From contig JABCZC010000030.1 of assembly GCA_013289875.1 (NCBI GenBank), positions 1 through 59,311 of the forward strand: a DNA stretch of 59,311 nucleotides, in the 5' to 3' direction. How positions within the stretch are numbered: the first letter of the stretch is position 1; each line of letters starts with the position of its first letter. Under the pieces are notes generated by a model. It ran no database searches, was not told where the DNA came from, and saw only the letters and a program-made list of their open reading frames with translations. This stretch comes from Acidobacteriota bacterium (lineage in GTDB: Bacteria > Acidobacteriota > Terriglobia > Terriglobales > Acidobacteriaceae). Shown piece by piece: positions 47,425 through 56,350 of this stretch. A program made the translations under genes and the position numbers.

Positions 47425-48585
47425 ATGTCTGTGCTCGACCCCACTGCTTCACCGACTAAGAACTACGCGGCGCAGATTCAGCAGGATGAACGCTGGATGA
47501 ACCACGCGCTTGAGCTGGCCTGTAAATCTGTCGGCCTTGCTTCTCCGAATCCCACAGTGGGGTGCGTGCTAGTCAAGAACGGCGCTATTGTCGGCCAGGG
47601 ATTTCACGAATACGAGCGCCGCGATCATGCAGAGGTTGTGGCGCTGGCGATGGCGGGAGATGCGGCTCGTGGGGCGACGGCCTACGTGACACTCGAGCCT
47701 TGCTGCCATACGGGGCGAACGGGGCCTTGCACAGAGGCACTGATGGGGGCCGGCGTGACTCGGGTTGTGGCGGCTACGGTGGACCCGAATCCGGAGGTCA
47801 ACGGCCAGGGGATCGAACGGCTGCGGGCTGCGGGGACTGCGGTCGACGTGGGCGTGCTGGCCCGCCGGGCGCAGGAGTTGAACGACGGCTTCGCGTGCTA
47901 TATCCGAACCAGGCTGCCCTTTGTGACCCTCAAGGCGGGGTTGTCGCTCGACGGGAGGATCGCGCCTGCTCCGGGCAGAGTTCCGATTGGCTCTCCGGTG
48001 ATGCTGACAGGAGAAGAGTCGCAGCTGGCGGTGCAGGGAATGCGGCACTCTGCGGATGCCTTGATCACCGGGATCAACACAGTGCTGACGGACGACCCGC
48101 TGCTGACGGACAGGACAGGGTTGCCGCGGAGGCGGCGACTGCTGCGCGTGGTGCTTGACTCTGCGCTGCGGCTAAGGCTGGACGCAAAGATCGTTCGGAC
48201 GGCGCAGGAGGACGTGCTGGTCTTCTGCACGATTCCCGTTTCAGAGCGCCAGCGGGCGCTTGAGGCGTTGGGCGTAAGAGTAGAGCGGATTGAGGCGGCC
48301 GCCGGCGGAGCCCGTGTCGCTCTGAAGAGAGTGCTGGAGCGGCTGGGCGAGATGGAGATGATTTCGGCGATGATTGAGGCGGGATCGCAGCTGAATACGT
48401 CGGCGCTCGGAGTGCAGGCGGTGGATAAGCTCTCTCTTTTCTATGCGCCGGTATTTCTGGGTGCGGCCGGCGTGCCGCTGATCAACAGCACCGAATCCTC
48501 GAAGCCGCAATGGGCGCATCTCACTATGGGACAGATGGGGCAGGACACTTGGTTCAAGGGATATTTGCGAGATCCATGGGCGTAA
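47425..48585 (+). CDS. ribD: Bifunctional riboflavin deaminase/reductase RibD
   Basis: Deaminates and then reduces the pyrimidine product of GTP cyclohydrolase II in riboflavin synthesis. 386 residues: N-terminal deaminase (HAEVVALAMAGDAARGATAY and LEPCCHTGRTGPC, the zinc ligands) and C-terminal reductase (TLKAGLSLDGRIAPAPG, ADALITGINTVLTDDPLLT). AAAGG precedes the ATG. It follows ftsY closely; ribE comes next. No FMN riboswitch was seen upstream. Confidence 0.95.
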   Translation: MSVLDPTASPTKNYAAQIQQDERWMNHALELACKSVGLASPNPTVGCVLVKNGAIVGQGFHEYERRDHAEVVALAMAGDAARGATAYVTLEPCCHTGRTGPCTEALMGAGVTRVVAATVDPNPEVNGQGIERLRAAGTAVDVGVLARRAQELNDGFACYIRTRLPFVTLKAGLSLDGRIAPAPGRVPIGSPVMLTGEESQLAVQGMRHSADALITGINTVLTDDPLLTDRTGLPRRRRLLRVVLDSALRLRLDAKIVRTAQEDVLVFCTIPVSERQRALEALGVRVERIEAAAGGARVALKRVLERLGEMEMISAMIEAGSQLNTSALGVQAVDKLSLFYAPVFLGAAGVPLINSTESSKPQWAHLTMGQMGQDTWFKGYLRDPWA

Positions 48586-48594
48586 GGCGGGGGC

Positions 48595-49251
48595 ATGTTC
48601 ACCGGTTTGATTGAAGCGAAAGGGACTATTCTTTCGGTTGAGGAGCGGGCAGGAGCGAGGCGGATTGCGATCGAGGCTCCCGGGATTGCGGATAAGCTGA
48701 AGACCGGCGGCAGCGTTGCAGTGAGCGGTGTCTGCCTGACTGCGCTCGATATCGAGACGCCTGTTTTTCATGCGGATCTTGCGGCGGAGACAGTGGCCCG
48801 CACTTCTCTTGCGCAGCTTGCGCCGGGGACAACGGTGAATCTGGAGCTGCCGACACCCGCGGGGTCTCCTTTGGGCGGGCACGTGGTTCAGGGGCATGTG
48901 GATGCGACGGGCACCCTGATTTCACTGGAACCGGTCGATCCGGACGCGGACCGGGCTCTCACCGACTGGTGGCTGCGGGTTGAGGTTCCGGAGGCGATAC
49001 GCCCGTACATGGTCGAGAAGGGGTCGGTGGCCATCGAGGGCATCAGTCTGACGATCGCCCGTTGGGACGGTGAGGTGGCCAGTGCGGCGATCATTCCCCA
49101 CACCTACTCGGCGACCAACCTGCACACGCTTGCGGCCGGATCTTCGGTGAATCTGGAGGCGGATGTGCTGGCGAAGCTGGCGGTACAGCATCAACGGGAA
49201 CGCTCTACCTTTGAGCTTACGGTCGATTACCTGGTCGCGAACGGATATTGA
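48595..49251 (+). CDS. ribE: Riboflavin synthase alpha subunit
   Basis: Dismutates two 6,7-dimethyl-8-ribityllumazine to riboflavin. 218 residues made of two lumazine-binding repeats: MFTGLIEAKGTILSVE with GSVAVSGVCLTALD, then GGHVVQGHVDATG and GSVAIEGISLTIA. It begins nine bases after ribD, so the pair is co-transcribed. ribA/ribB and ribH are not in the window. Confidence 0.94.
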   Translation: MFTGLIEAKGTILSVEERAGARRIAIEAPGIADKLKTGGSVAVSGVCLTALDIETPVFHADLAAETVARTSLAQLAPGTTVNLELPTPAGSPLGGHVVQGHVDATGTLISLEPVDPDADRALTDWWLRVEVPEAIRPYMVEKGSVAIEGISLTIARWDGEVASAAIIPHTYSATNLHTLAAGSSVNLEADVLAKLAVQHQRERSTFELTVDYLVANGY

Positions 49252-49394
49252 AGGCCTCCCAAAGGCCGGAACACTCCGTCCATTGCTGACGGCGGTCTTA
49301 CTGGTTCACAAAGAGAGCGAAGACTTGAAGATCACGCGCTAAGACGGTCGATCCGACTTGTCAGCTGATTTGTTTCCCAAATGCGGGGCGTGGC

Positions 49395-50978
49395 ATGATT
49401 CGAGGGGATAAGACAACCCTTCCGATGACAGAACGCACGCCGCCGATTGCCGCAGAGCGCCTCTCTCGTTCTGTCTTCACCCTTTCCATCGCGGGAGCGC
49501 TGGTCTTCCTCTACCTGCGAACTTTTCTGCTTCCTGCCGTGCCCTTTGTTGCGCACGACGACCAGATCTTGTTCTTCATTCGGGGGGCGCGTGTGGCTCA
49601 TGGTCAGATTCTGTATCGCGACTTTTTCGAGCTGGTTCCGCCGGGGATCGATTCCCTCTATGGGGCCACGTTCCGCCTTTTCGGTATCCATGCCTGGATC
49701 ATGCAGGCCTGGTGCATCGCGCTGGGGCTCGCTCTCTTTTCCGTTGTCACCCTGATCGCCCGCAGGATACTGCGCGGTCCTCTGGTGCTGCTTCCGGGAC
49801 TGTTATTCCTCATCTTCGACTTCAATAGCGCTCTTGACCCGACGCATCATTGGTTCAGCACTCTTGCCGCTCTGATGGCGGTTGGCGTGCTTATGGGCGG
49901 CGCAAGCCTGCGACGGATATTCGCATCGAGTTCATTCTGTGCCATAGCAACGCTCTTTACTCAGACCCAGGGAGCGCTGACATTCGTCGCGCTGTTCCTC
50001 TATCTGTTATGGCTCAAACGATCCGAGGCTCAAGGTCCCGGCCTCCGGCCGCAGCTTGCAACCCTGGTTTTACCATTCACCCTGATCCTTTCCTGCGTTG
50101 TCGGGTACTACGTTCACAAAGCCGGCTTTCGCACCATCTTCTTCGATCTCGTCTTATTCCCGCTTAAATTCCTATCGTCCGGTAACTTCAACTCACCTCA
50201 CGCCTATCTCGATCAGCTTCTGCCATTACATGCGCCCGGTGGCGTTGTTCGCCTGATTCCTGTTGTGTTCATCTATGCGGTTGTTCCTTATATCTATGCG
50301 GTGGGGGCCTACCAGTTGTGGCGGAAGCGCGAGATCCTGCCTGCGCGACTTCGGCAACACCTTGTCCTTCTTCATCTCGTCGGAGTTGCCCTTTTTCTGG
50401 CCGTCGCCAGCGGTCCGAGATTTCATCGCCTCTGCACGGTAGCTCCGCCTGCCATCCTGGTTTGCGCGTGGCTTCTCAGCCAGCCAGGACCGGCACTTCG
50501 ACTCGCTCGGAACCTGTCATGTCTCCTGGCGATTGCGTTTGCTTTCCTGCTGCCTTTTTATCGCCAGACTCAATGGCACGCAACATTGGATTTTCCTATC
50601 GGCACGACGGCTTTCAGCGACCCCCTCGAGTTCCGGGAATATCAATGGCTCGCGGAGCGGAGCCACCCATCGGAGCTCTTGTTCAACCATGGCGGTCTGG
50701 ACCTTTATCTCTCACTCGAGAACCCCACAGCCTCGGAGTTCGTTACCGATACTGATTTCACTCGTCCGGAGCAGGTGGCAGCTGTCCTCGAGTCGCTCCA
50801 ACGCCGGCCGCCACGCTTCATCGTGCTGGAACCGGAAAACACGAATCCCTCAGATGTTCATGATCACTCCGCACCCTTCCGCCAATATGTTTATGACAAT
50901 TACCACTTGATCCAGGTCTTCCCCTTGAACCATAACTCGCGATACGAAGAACTCTGGGAACGATTGCCGCCCCGGTGA
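49395..50978 (+). CDS. Multi-pass membrane protein, GT39/ArnT-like
   Basis: A 527-residue integral membrane protein with about ten hydrophobic helices over residues 25-400 and a soluble C-terminal domain of about 130 residues. An Asp-rich loop after the first helix (FVAHDDQILFFIRGARVAHG and ILYRDFFELVPPG) matches the catalytic-loop style of GT39/ArnT-type glycosyltransferases that use polyprenyl-sugar donors. That assignment is by pattern only. The C-terminus carries FIVLEPENTNPSDVHD. An internal ATG at 49425 is also possible. It lies 143 bp after ribE. Confidence 0.78.
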   Translation: MIRGDKTTLPMTERTPPIAAERLSRSVFTLSIAGALVFLYLRTFLLPAVPFVAHDDQILFFIRGARVAHGQILYRDFFELVPPGIDSLYGATFRLFGIHAWIMQAWCIALGLALFSVVTLIARRILRGPLVLLPGLLFLIFDFNSALDPTHHWFSTLAALMAVGVLMGGASLRRIFASSSFCAIATLFTQTQGALTFVALFLYLLWLKRSEAQGPGLRPQLATLVLPFTLILSCVVGYYVHKAGFRTIFFDLVLFPLKFLSSGNFNSPHAYLDQLLPLHAPGGVVRLIPVVFIYAVVPYIYAVGAYQLWRKREILPARLRQHLVLLHLVGVALFLAVASGPRFHRLCTVAPPAILVCAWLLSQPGPALRLARNLSCLLAIAFAFLLPFYRQTQWHATLDFPIGTTAFSDPLEFREYQWLAERSHPSELLFNHGGLDLYLSLENPTASEFVTDTDFTRPEQVAAVLESLQRRPPRFIVLEPENTNPSDVHDHSAPFRQYVYDNYHLIQVFPLNHNSRYEELWERLPPR

Positions 50979-51284
50979 TACCAGGCGGGCAGCTGCCGAG
51001 CCTGCTGTGGAGGGGCGTTGCTGTCGTAGTCGATCCGCCGCATCGACTCGAGTACACCATCTTCGATCGAAGTCGAAAGTTGCAGATATACCTGCGAACT
51101 ATCTCACGATGAAATACGACCTCACGAAGCGTGTCGATGATGGTTCGATTCTCGAAATTACACGGGGTGACTTCGCCACCGTCGAAGATGGCGAGAATCG
51201 ATATCGGCATTCGCTCCATGGAGACGATTCCGTACTGATCGGAATGGAAAGACTGTCGGAGAAGGTGTTCCTGGAGACGCAACC
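50979..51284. other. Intergenic region between convergent genes
   Basis: About 306 bp. It holds one low-confidence short ORF (51109-51288, listed separately) and otherwise nothing coding-like. No clear terminator hairpin was seen. Confidence 0.45.
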
Positions 51285-51288
51285 TTAG
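51109..51288 (+). CDS. Possible small acidic protein
   Basis: A 59-codon ORF (MKYDLTKRVDDGSILEITRG with FATVEDGENRYRH after it) with a charged, protein-like composition, but no ribosome-binding site, and its end overlaps the tail of the flavin-reductase gene on the other strand by four bases. It could also be the tail of a longer frame open from 51007. I do not recognise it. Confidence 0.25.
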   Translation: MKYDLTKRVDDGSILEITRGDFATVEDGENRYRHSLHGDDSVLIGMERLSEKVFLETQP

Positions 51289-52064
51289 TCGTAGCGTTCG
51301 AAGATGATTTGTTTGCGATGCCATCCGATTTCCTTGAGGCGGTCGCGGTTGCCGGAGACCATTTTGTTCAGGCCGCAGATGTAGGCGTGGATGTCAAAGC
51401 CGGTGCCTTCGGCGGCTGTCGGGACAGGCGCGCGGTGATTCTCCGACTCGCGGCGCGTGAGGATCTGGGCAACGTGGTCCTGCACATAGCCGCGCAGGCC
51501 TTCCCAGCCTTCCTGGGACCGGCTGAGCGTGGGGAGATAGTAGAAGTTGTGCCGCTCAGCGGCAACCTTCTCGAAGTATTTCCGGTAATAGATTCCTGTT
51601 TCGTGACGCGTGCCATAAACGAGCCAGAAATTGCGGCCCTCGCTGCGGTCCTCTCCATTTTCGGCGAAAAGGTATTGGACGAATCCGAGGATCGGGGCGA
51701 TGCCGGTTCCGGTGGCAATCATGATGCTGTCGGTGAGCGGCTGGCGCAGCGTGAAGAAGCCGTGCGGTCCATGAAATTGAACGGTCTGACCAACTTCGAG
51801 ATCGCAGAGGAAATTCGAAAAAAATCCACCCTCCACACGATTCACACACAGGTCCAGCATGTTTGCGCGTGGCGCAGAGGCAATGGAGTATGCGCGTGTT
51901 TGCGTTTTCCCCCGGTCATCGACCGCGACACAGGAGATGAACTGACCGGGAACGAAGTCAAAATGCGAAAGCTCATCGATAGAGAACTCGAGGTGATAGC
52001 ACTGCGCGGGATCGGAGAGCAACAACTTGTTCTGAAGCTTGGCGGTAAGGAGCGGTTTATCCAA
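51285..52064 (-). CDS. Ferredoxin--NADP+ reductase-type FAD oxidoreductase
   Basis: A flavoprotein of about 259 residues that moves electrons between NAD(P)H and a one-electron carrier. FAD binding: TRAYSIASAPRAN; then GGFFSNFLCDLEVGQTV and GPHGFFTL; NADP region: ATGTGIAPILGFVQYL and IYGLNK-like YICGLNKMV; it ends HRKQIIFERYD, the usual FNR tail. TTG at 52064 follows a GAGG 12 bases upstream; the frame is open to 52124. It lies divergent to a second flavin reductase gene. Confidence 0.88.
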   Translation of the reverse strand: MDKPLLTAKLQNKLLLSDPAQCYHLEFSIDELSHFDFVPGQFISCVAVDDRGKTQTRAYSIASAPRANMLDLCVNRVEGGFFSNFLCDLEVGQTVQFHGPHGFFTLRQPLTDSIMIATGTGIAPILGFVQYLFAENGEDRSEGRNFWLVYGTRHETGIYYRKYFEKVAAERHNFYYLPTLSRSQEGWEGLRGYVQDHVAQILTRRESENHRAPVPTAAEGTGFDIHAYICGLNKMVSGNRDRLKEIGWHRKQIIFERYD

Positions 52065-52214
52065 AGTGACTCTTTTCCTCTCAAAAATTATCGCCCGTGT
52101 CTCATAGCAACAGCAATCAGGCAATAAGAGCCCTCAGCGTCGAACGCGACCCGGATCCCCGGCGCGTTGTAGATATACTCGATCTGACAAGAGTCTGAAG
52201 TCCCGAACGACCCT

Positions 52215-53369
52215 ATGAGTGGACAGCCGCAAAAATACACCCGAAATAATCCATACATCTCACGCATGCTCGTCAATGTGTTGATGACCCTGGAAGGCTC
52301 AGAAAAAGAAACACGCCATATCGAGCTGGAGCTCGAGCCGGGGATGGAATACACGCCGGGCGACGCCGTCGGCATCGTGCCGGAGAATCGTCCCTCAGAA
52401 GTGGCCGAGGTGCTCGCGCAGTTATATTTCAAGGGCGATGAGCGCGTACTGGATCACTACAAAGTCGAGATCAGCCTTGAGGAAGCGGTACGCACGCGCC
52501 TGGCTATCGGCAAGCTTACTCGTAGCGCGGTGAACGCCTATGCAAAAATCGCTCCGGAATCGGTGCCGGGACTCGAGGCGCTGAAGTCATTGGCTTTGCC
52601 CGAGAATCGCTCTTTGGCGGAGGAGTACATCTGGGGTCGTGAGTTCATCGATCTAATTACGGAGTATCCAGGCGGAATTACTCAGCCGCAACAGTTGTTT
52701 ACAGTGCTGGCACGCCTTACTCCACGCATGTATTCGATTGCGTCATCGCAAGCCGTGGTGGGAAATGCCGTACATACGATCGTGCGCGTTGTTTACTATA
52801 CAAGCCATCAGCGCGACCGACAGGGGCTGTGCTCAGGACATCTGGGAGAACGCGCGCCGGAAGGTTCTATGATGCCGGTCTTTCTGCATTCGAACAACAA
52901 TTTCCGGCTGCCTGAAAATTCTGACACGCCGGTCATCATGATTGGTCCCGGAACAGGCATCGCGCCGTTCCGTGCGTTTCTGCAGCACCGCAAGGCGTAT
53001 GGTAACAAGGGTGAGAACTGGCTTTTCTTTGGCGAGCAGCGACGCGCATCGGATTTTCTTTATCGCGAGGATCTGGAAGCGATGTTCAAGGACGGGATTC
53101 TGACACGGTTCGATACGGCCTTTTCTCGCGACCAGGCACACAAAATCTACGTGCAGGATCGTATGCGGGAGAATGACGCCGAGTTACATCGTTGGCTCGA
53201 GCGCGGGGCGCATGTTTATGTATGCGGCGACGCGAATCGCATGGCGAAAGATGTGGAAGTTGCGCTCCTCGACGCCATTGCCAACGGACAGAACTGTACT
53301 CCGGACGAAGCGCAGGAGTATCTCGCCGCGATGAAGAAGGCGAGACGCTATCAGACGGATGTTTACTGA
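52215..53369 (+). CDS. CysJ-like flavin reductase without flavodoxin domain
   Basis: A 384-residue NADPH-type flavoprotein related to the C-terminal part of sulfite reductase alpha (CysJ) or cytochrome P450 reductase. FAD: LELEPGMEYTPGDAVGIVPE and RMYSIASSQ; the connecting domain lies between; NADP: IGPGTGIAPFRAFLQHRKAYG, WLFFGEQRRASDFLYRED and HVYVCGDANRMAKDVE; the last residues TDVY match the family's C-terminal aromatic residue. The N-terminal flavodoxin domain is missing and no flavodoxin gene lies next to it. It may draw on, or feed, ferredoxin, which KorAB also needs; that link is inference. Confidence 0.87.
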   Translation: MSGQPQKYTRNNPYISRMLVNVLMTLEGSEKETRHIELELEPGMEYTPGDAVGIVPENRPSEVAEVLAQLYFKGDERVLDHYKVEISLEEAVRTRLAIGKLTRSAVNAYAKIAPESVPGLEALKSLALPENRSLAEEYIWGREFIDLITEYPGGITQPQQLFTVLARLTPRMYSIASSQAVVGNAVHTIVRVVYYTSHQRDRQGLCSGHLGERAPEGSMMPVFLHSNNNFRLPENSDTPVIMIGPGTGIAPFRAFLQHRKAYGNKGENWLFFGEQRRASDFLYREDLEAMFKDGILTRFDTAFSRDQAHKIYVQDRMRENDAELHRWLERGAHVYVCGDANRMAKDVEVALLDAIANGQNCTPDEAQEYLAAMKKARRYQTDVY

Positions 53370-53414
53370 CTCTGGGTGTATAAACCCAATCCGGCAGCTC
53401 AACCCCGCCCACCT

Positions 53415-53468
53415 CAGGGGCTAAAGCCCCTGTTTATGTGGTTTTTCCGGCACGGCTGAAGCCGTGCC
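53415..53468. terminator. Two adjacent palindromic hairpins between convergent genes
   Basis: CAGGGGCT-AA-AGCCCCTG (53415-53432) and GGCACGGCT-GA-AGCCGTGCC (53449-53468), separated by 16 bases. They stand between the CysJ-like gene (plus) and glmS (minus), so they could end both transcripts. The first is followed by TTTA only. The two share the AGCC core and look like REP-type elements. Confidence 0.55.
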
Positions 53469-53509
53469 CTTTCAAACCCATTTATGCAATGAGTTCCAGG
53501 GCTGCGGGA

Positions 53510-55390
53510 CTATTCCACGGTTACGGATTTTGCCAGATTACGCGGCTGATCGACGTCGCAGCCGCGGCGCACGGCGATGTGATAGGCAAGCAGTTGCAGC
53601 GGGATTACGTCGAGCACCGGGAGCAGAAGTTCGGACGCGGACGGGACGTACAGCACATGATCGACCAACTCTTTGATTTGCTCGTCGCCGTGTATCGCAA
53701 TGGCGATAACCTTCCCGGAGCGGGCGGTGACTTCCTGAATGTTCGACAGGGTTTTTTCGTAGCGAAGGACTGAGTCACGATTGCTCTCGTCTTTGGTGGC
53801 CAGGACGACGACGGGAAGCGTCTCGTCAATCAGGGCATTAGGCCCGTGCTTCATTTCGCCTGCCGGATAGCCCTCGGCGTGAATGTAGGAGATTTCCTTA
53901 AGCTTGAGTGCGCCTTCGAGCGCCATGGGGTAATGGATGCCGCGGCCCAGGTACAGAAAGTCGCGAGCATTCGAATAAATCTTCGCCAACTGCTCGCAGA
54001 CGGGGTCGGACGTGCGGAGGCTCTCTTCGACCTTGCCGGGCAGAAGACTGAGGGATTCGACGAGGGTGCGACTCTCGTCGGCGGTCACGGTTTCGCGCTT
54101 TTGGGCAAGATGCAGGGCGAAGAGGAAGAGCGCGACGATCTGGGCGGTGAAGGCCTTGGTCGACGCCACGCCGATCTCCGGGCCGGCGTGGGTGTAGATG
54201 GTTCCGTGGGCCTCGCGGGCAATCATGGCGCCGACGACGTTACAGATCGCGACGGTTTTCGAGCCCTTGGCGATCATTTCGCGCTGCGCCGCGATGGTAT
54301 CGGCGGTTTCGCCCGACTGGGTGATGAGGAGGCCTAGCGCGGCTGGATCGGCGATGGGATCGCGGTAGCGGTATTCGCTGGCGTAATCTACCTCAACCGG
54401 GACGCGGGCGAGGCGCTCAATCATGAACTTGCCCGCTGTGGCTGCGTGCCAGCTGGTTCCGCACGCGGCTATGTTGATGCGCGCGGCGCGGCGGAATTCG
54501 TCGTCGGAAATCTTCATCTCGTCGAGGAAGACCTTGCCTGTATCGAGCGAGATGCGCCCGAGAGTGGTGTCGCGAATGGCGCGCGGCTGCTCGAAGATTT
54601 CCTTGAGCATGAAATGTTTGTAGCCGCCCTTTTCCGCCTGAATGGGGTCCCATAGGATGCGCTGCAGCGGACGTTCCACACGGTTGCCGCGGAGATCGGT
54701 GAGCTCGACGCCGGAGGGGGTGAGGACAGCGACGTCTCCGTCGGCTAAGAAATAGAGATCGCGGGTGTGGTGGAGAATGCCGGGCACATCCGAGGCGACA
54801 AAGTATTCGCCTTCTCCGATACCGACGACGACCGGTGGGCCGTTGCGTGCGGAAACAATCTTGTCCGGCTCGTCGGCGGAGATGACGCTGATGGCATAGG
54901 CCCCGGTCAGGCGGCGGGCGGCACGGCGCACGGCCTCTTCAAGCGGCAGGGTCTTGCCGGAGTCGGCTGCGGAGGCGATCTCCTGCTCGATGAGGTGGGC
55001 GATGATTTCTGTATCTGTCTCAGTTACAAATTTGTGGCCTTCGAGCGAGAGCTCGTGCTTGAGCGCGAGATAATTCTCGACGATGCCGTTGTGGACGACG
55101 ACGATGCGACCGGTGCAGTCGCGGTGAGGGTGCGCGTTTTCCTCGGTCGGACGGCCGTGGGTGGCCCAGCGGGTGTGGCCGACGCCATAGGTTCCGCTGA
55201 GCGGACGCTCACGGATGACTTCTTCGAGGTTGCGAAGTTTTCCAGGCGCGCGGCGCAGTTCAAGGCCGTCGCCATTGCCGCCGACGGCGATGCCGGCCGA
55301 GTCATAGCCACGATATTCGAGGCGGCGAAGACCTTCAATAATCAGAGGAACGACTTGTTTGCTGCCGACGTAACCGACGATTCCGCACAT
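53510..55390 (-). CDS. glmS: Glucosamine--fructose-6-phosphate aminotransferase
   Basis: Makes glucosamine-6-phosphate from fructose-6-phosphate and glutamine for peptidoglycan precursors. 626 residues. The glutaminase domain begins MCGIVGYVG with Cys2 as nucleophile, followed by YRGYDSAG and [18 protein letters not shown]. Two SIS domains follow ([35 protein letters not shown]) and the end [11 protein letters not shown] is standard. No glmS ribozyme can fit in the 45-bp gap to purS. A terminator pair follows its stop. Confidence 0.97.
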   Translation of the reverse strand: MCGIVGYVGSKQVVPLIIEGLRRLEYRGYDSAGIAVGGNGDGLELRRAPGKLRNLEEVIRERPLSGTYGVGHTRWATHGRPTEENAHPHRDCTGRIVVVHNGIVENYLALKHELSLEGHKFVTETDTEIIAHLIEQEIASAADSGKTLPLEEAVRRAARRLTGAYAISVISADEPDKIVSARNGPPVVVGIGEGEYFVASDVPGILHHTRDLYFLADGDVAVLTPSGVELTDLRGNRVERPLQRILWDPIQAEKGGYKHFMLKEIFEQPRAIRDTTLGRISLDTGKVFLDEMKISDDEFRRAARINIAACGTSWHAATAGKFMIERLARVPVEVDYASEYRYRDPIADPAALGLLITQSGETADTIAAQREMIAKGSKTVAICNVVGAMIAREAHGTIYTHAGPEIGVASTKAFTAQIVALFLFALHLAQKRETVTADESRTLVESLSLLPGKVEESLRTSDPVCEQLAKIYSNARDFLYLGRGIHYPMALEGALKLKEISYIHAEGYPAGEMKHGPNALIDETLPVVVLATKDESNRDSVLRYEKTLSNIQEVTARSGKVIAIAIHGDEQIKELVDHVLYVPSASELLLPVLDVIPLQLLAYHIAVRRGCDVDQPRNLAKSVTVE

Positions 55391-55435
55391 ATATCCTTAT
55401 TATCAAGGATAAAGAGGGCAAAGCCGGAGGTGGAG

Positions 55436-55687
55436 CTACTCGCTGTCTTCGAGCTGGAACGAAAATTCCTCAATGACTGGATTGGTCAACACGTCGCGCG
55501 CGATCCGCTCGATCTCGGCCCTGGCGGAGGCGGCGTCGAGATCGTTGCTGAGCTTCACCACAAAATATTTGCCTTGACGGATATCTTCGATTCCCTGATA
55601 TTGCATCTTCTTCAGTGCGTTATGGATGGCCTGACCCTGCGGGTCGAGAACGGTCTGCTTGAGAGTTACGTAGACATGAGCCTTCAT
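55436..55687 (-). CDS. purS: Phosphoribosylformylglycinamidine synthase subunit PurS
   Basis: An 83-residue subunit that links PurL and PurQ in purine synthesis. Family pattern: MKAHVYVTLKQTVLDPQGQA, GIEDIRQGKYFVVKL, and EIERIARDVLTNPVIEEFSF. It lies 45 bp before glmS in the same direction; purQ and purL are not next to it in this window, an unusual separation. Confidence 0.94.
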   Translation of the reverse strand: MKAHVYVTLKQTVLDPQGQAIHNALKKMQYQGIEDIRQGKYFVVKLSNDLDAASARAEIERIARDVLTNPVIEEFSFQLEDSE

Positions 55688-55807
55688 CGTGCCCGATTAT
55701 AAAGGACTTCGCGTCCCGCGCTACGCGCCATTCGGCGCACGCAGCTTTCTGTGCCGCTGGGGGGTATTGCGCCAATTTCGCATCAAATTGCGTAAACTGG
55801 AATTCGC

Positions 55808-56350
55808 ATGGTCAACTATCTGGAACTCCCAATTGGCGACAAGATGCCCGAAGTGATCAACGCGGTGATCGAGATTCCCGCCGAGGGGATCAACAAATAT
55901 GAATACGACAAGCAACTGCACGTCTTCCGCTTGGACCGCAACCTTTATTCGCCGGTGCATTATCCGGGGGACTACGGGTTCATTCCTTCAACGTTAAGCG
56001 ACGACGGCGATCCGCTCGACGTGCTGGTACTCGTGGATGCGGCGAGCTTTCCGGGTTGCGTGATGCAGGTGCGCCCGATCGGCTTGCTGGAGATGCTTGA
56101 TCAGGGTGTCCTGGATGAGAAAGTGCTGGCTGTGGGCAAGAACAATCCCCGGTATACGGACGTGTGGAACTATTCTGAAATCTATCCGCACATGCTGAAG
56201 GAAATCACGCATTTCTTCTCCATCTACAAGGACCTTGAGGGCAAGCGCGTCGAGATCCATGGCTGGCATGACGCGGCATATGCGCGCGATCGCGTGGCAT
56301 GGTCCGCGAAGAACTTCAAAGAAAATAAGGCGGCGAAGATCCAGTCCTAG
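55808..56350 (+). CDS. ppa: Inorganic pyrophosphatase, family I
   Basis: Cytoplasmic enzyme that splits pyrophosphate. 180 residues. Active site: NKYEYDKQLHVFRLDR, VHYPGDYGFIPSTLSDDGDP and DPLDVLVLVDAAS, with the three Asp of the metal site. It is convergent with the APC permease gene (four-base overlap at 56347-56350). Confidence 0.95.
   Translation: MVNYLELPIGDKMPEVINAVIEIPAEGINKYEYDKQLHVFRLDRNLYSPVHYPGDYGFIPSTLSDDGDPLDVLVLVDAASFPGCVMQVRPIGLLEMLDQGVLDEKVLAVGKNNPRYTDVWNYSEIYPHMLKEITHFFSIYKDLEGKRVEIHGWHDAAYARDRVAWSAKNFKENKAAKIQS

Noticed and set aside
55391..55435. glmS ribozyme
   Set aside because: The gap is 45 bp, too short for the ribozyme.
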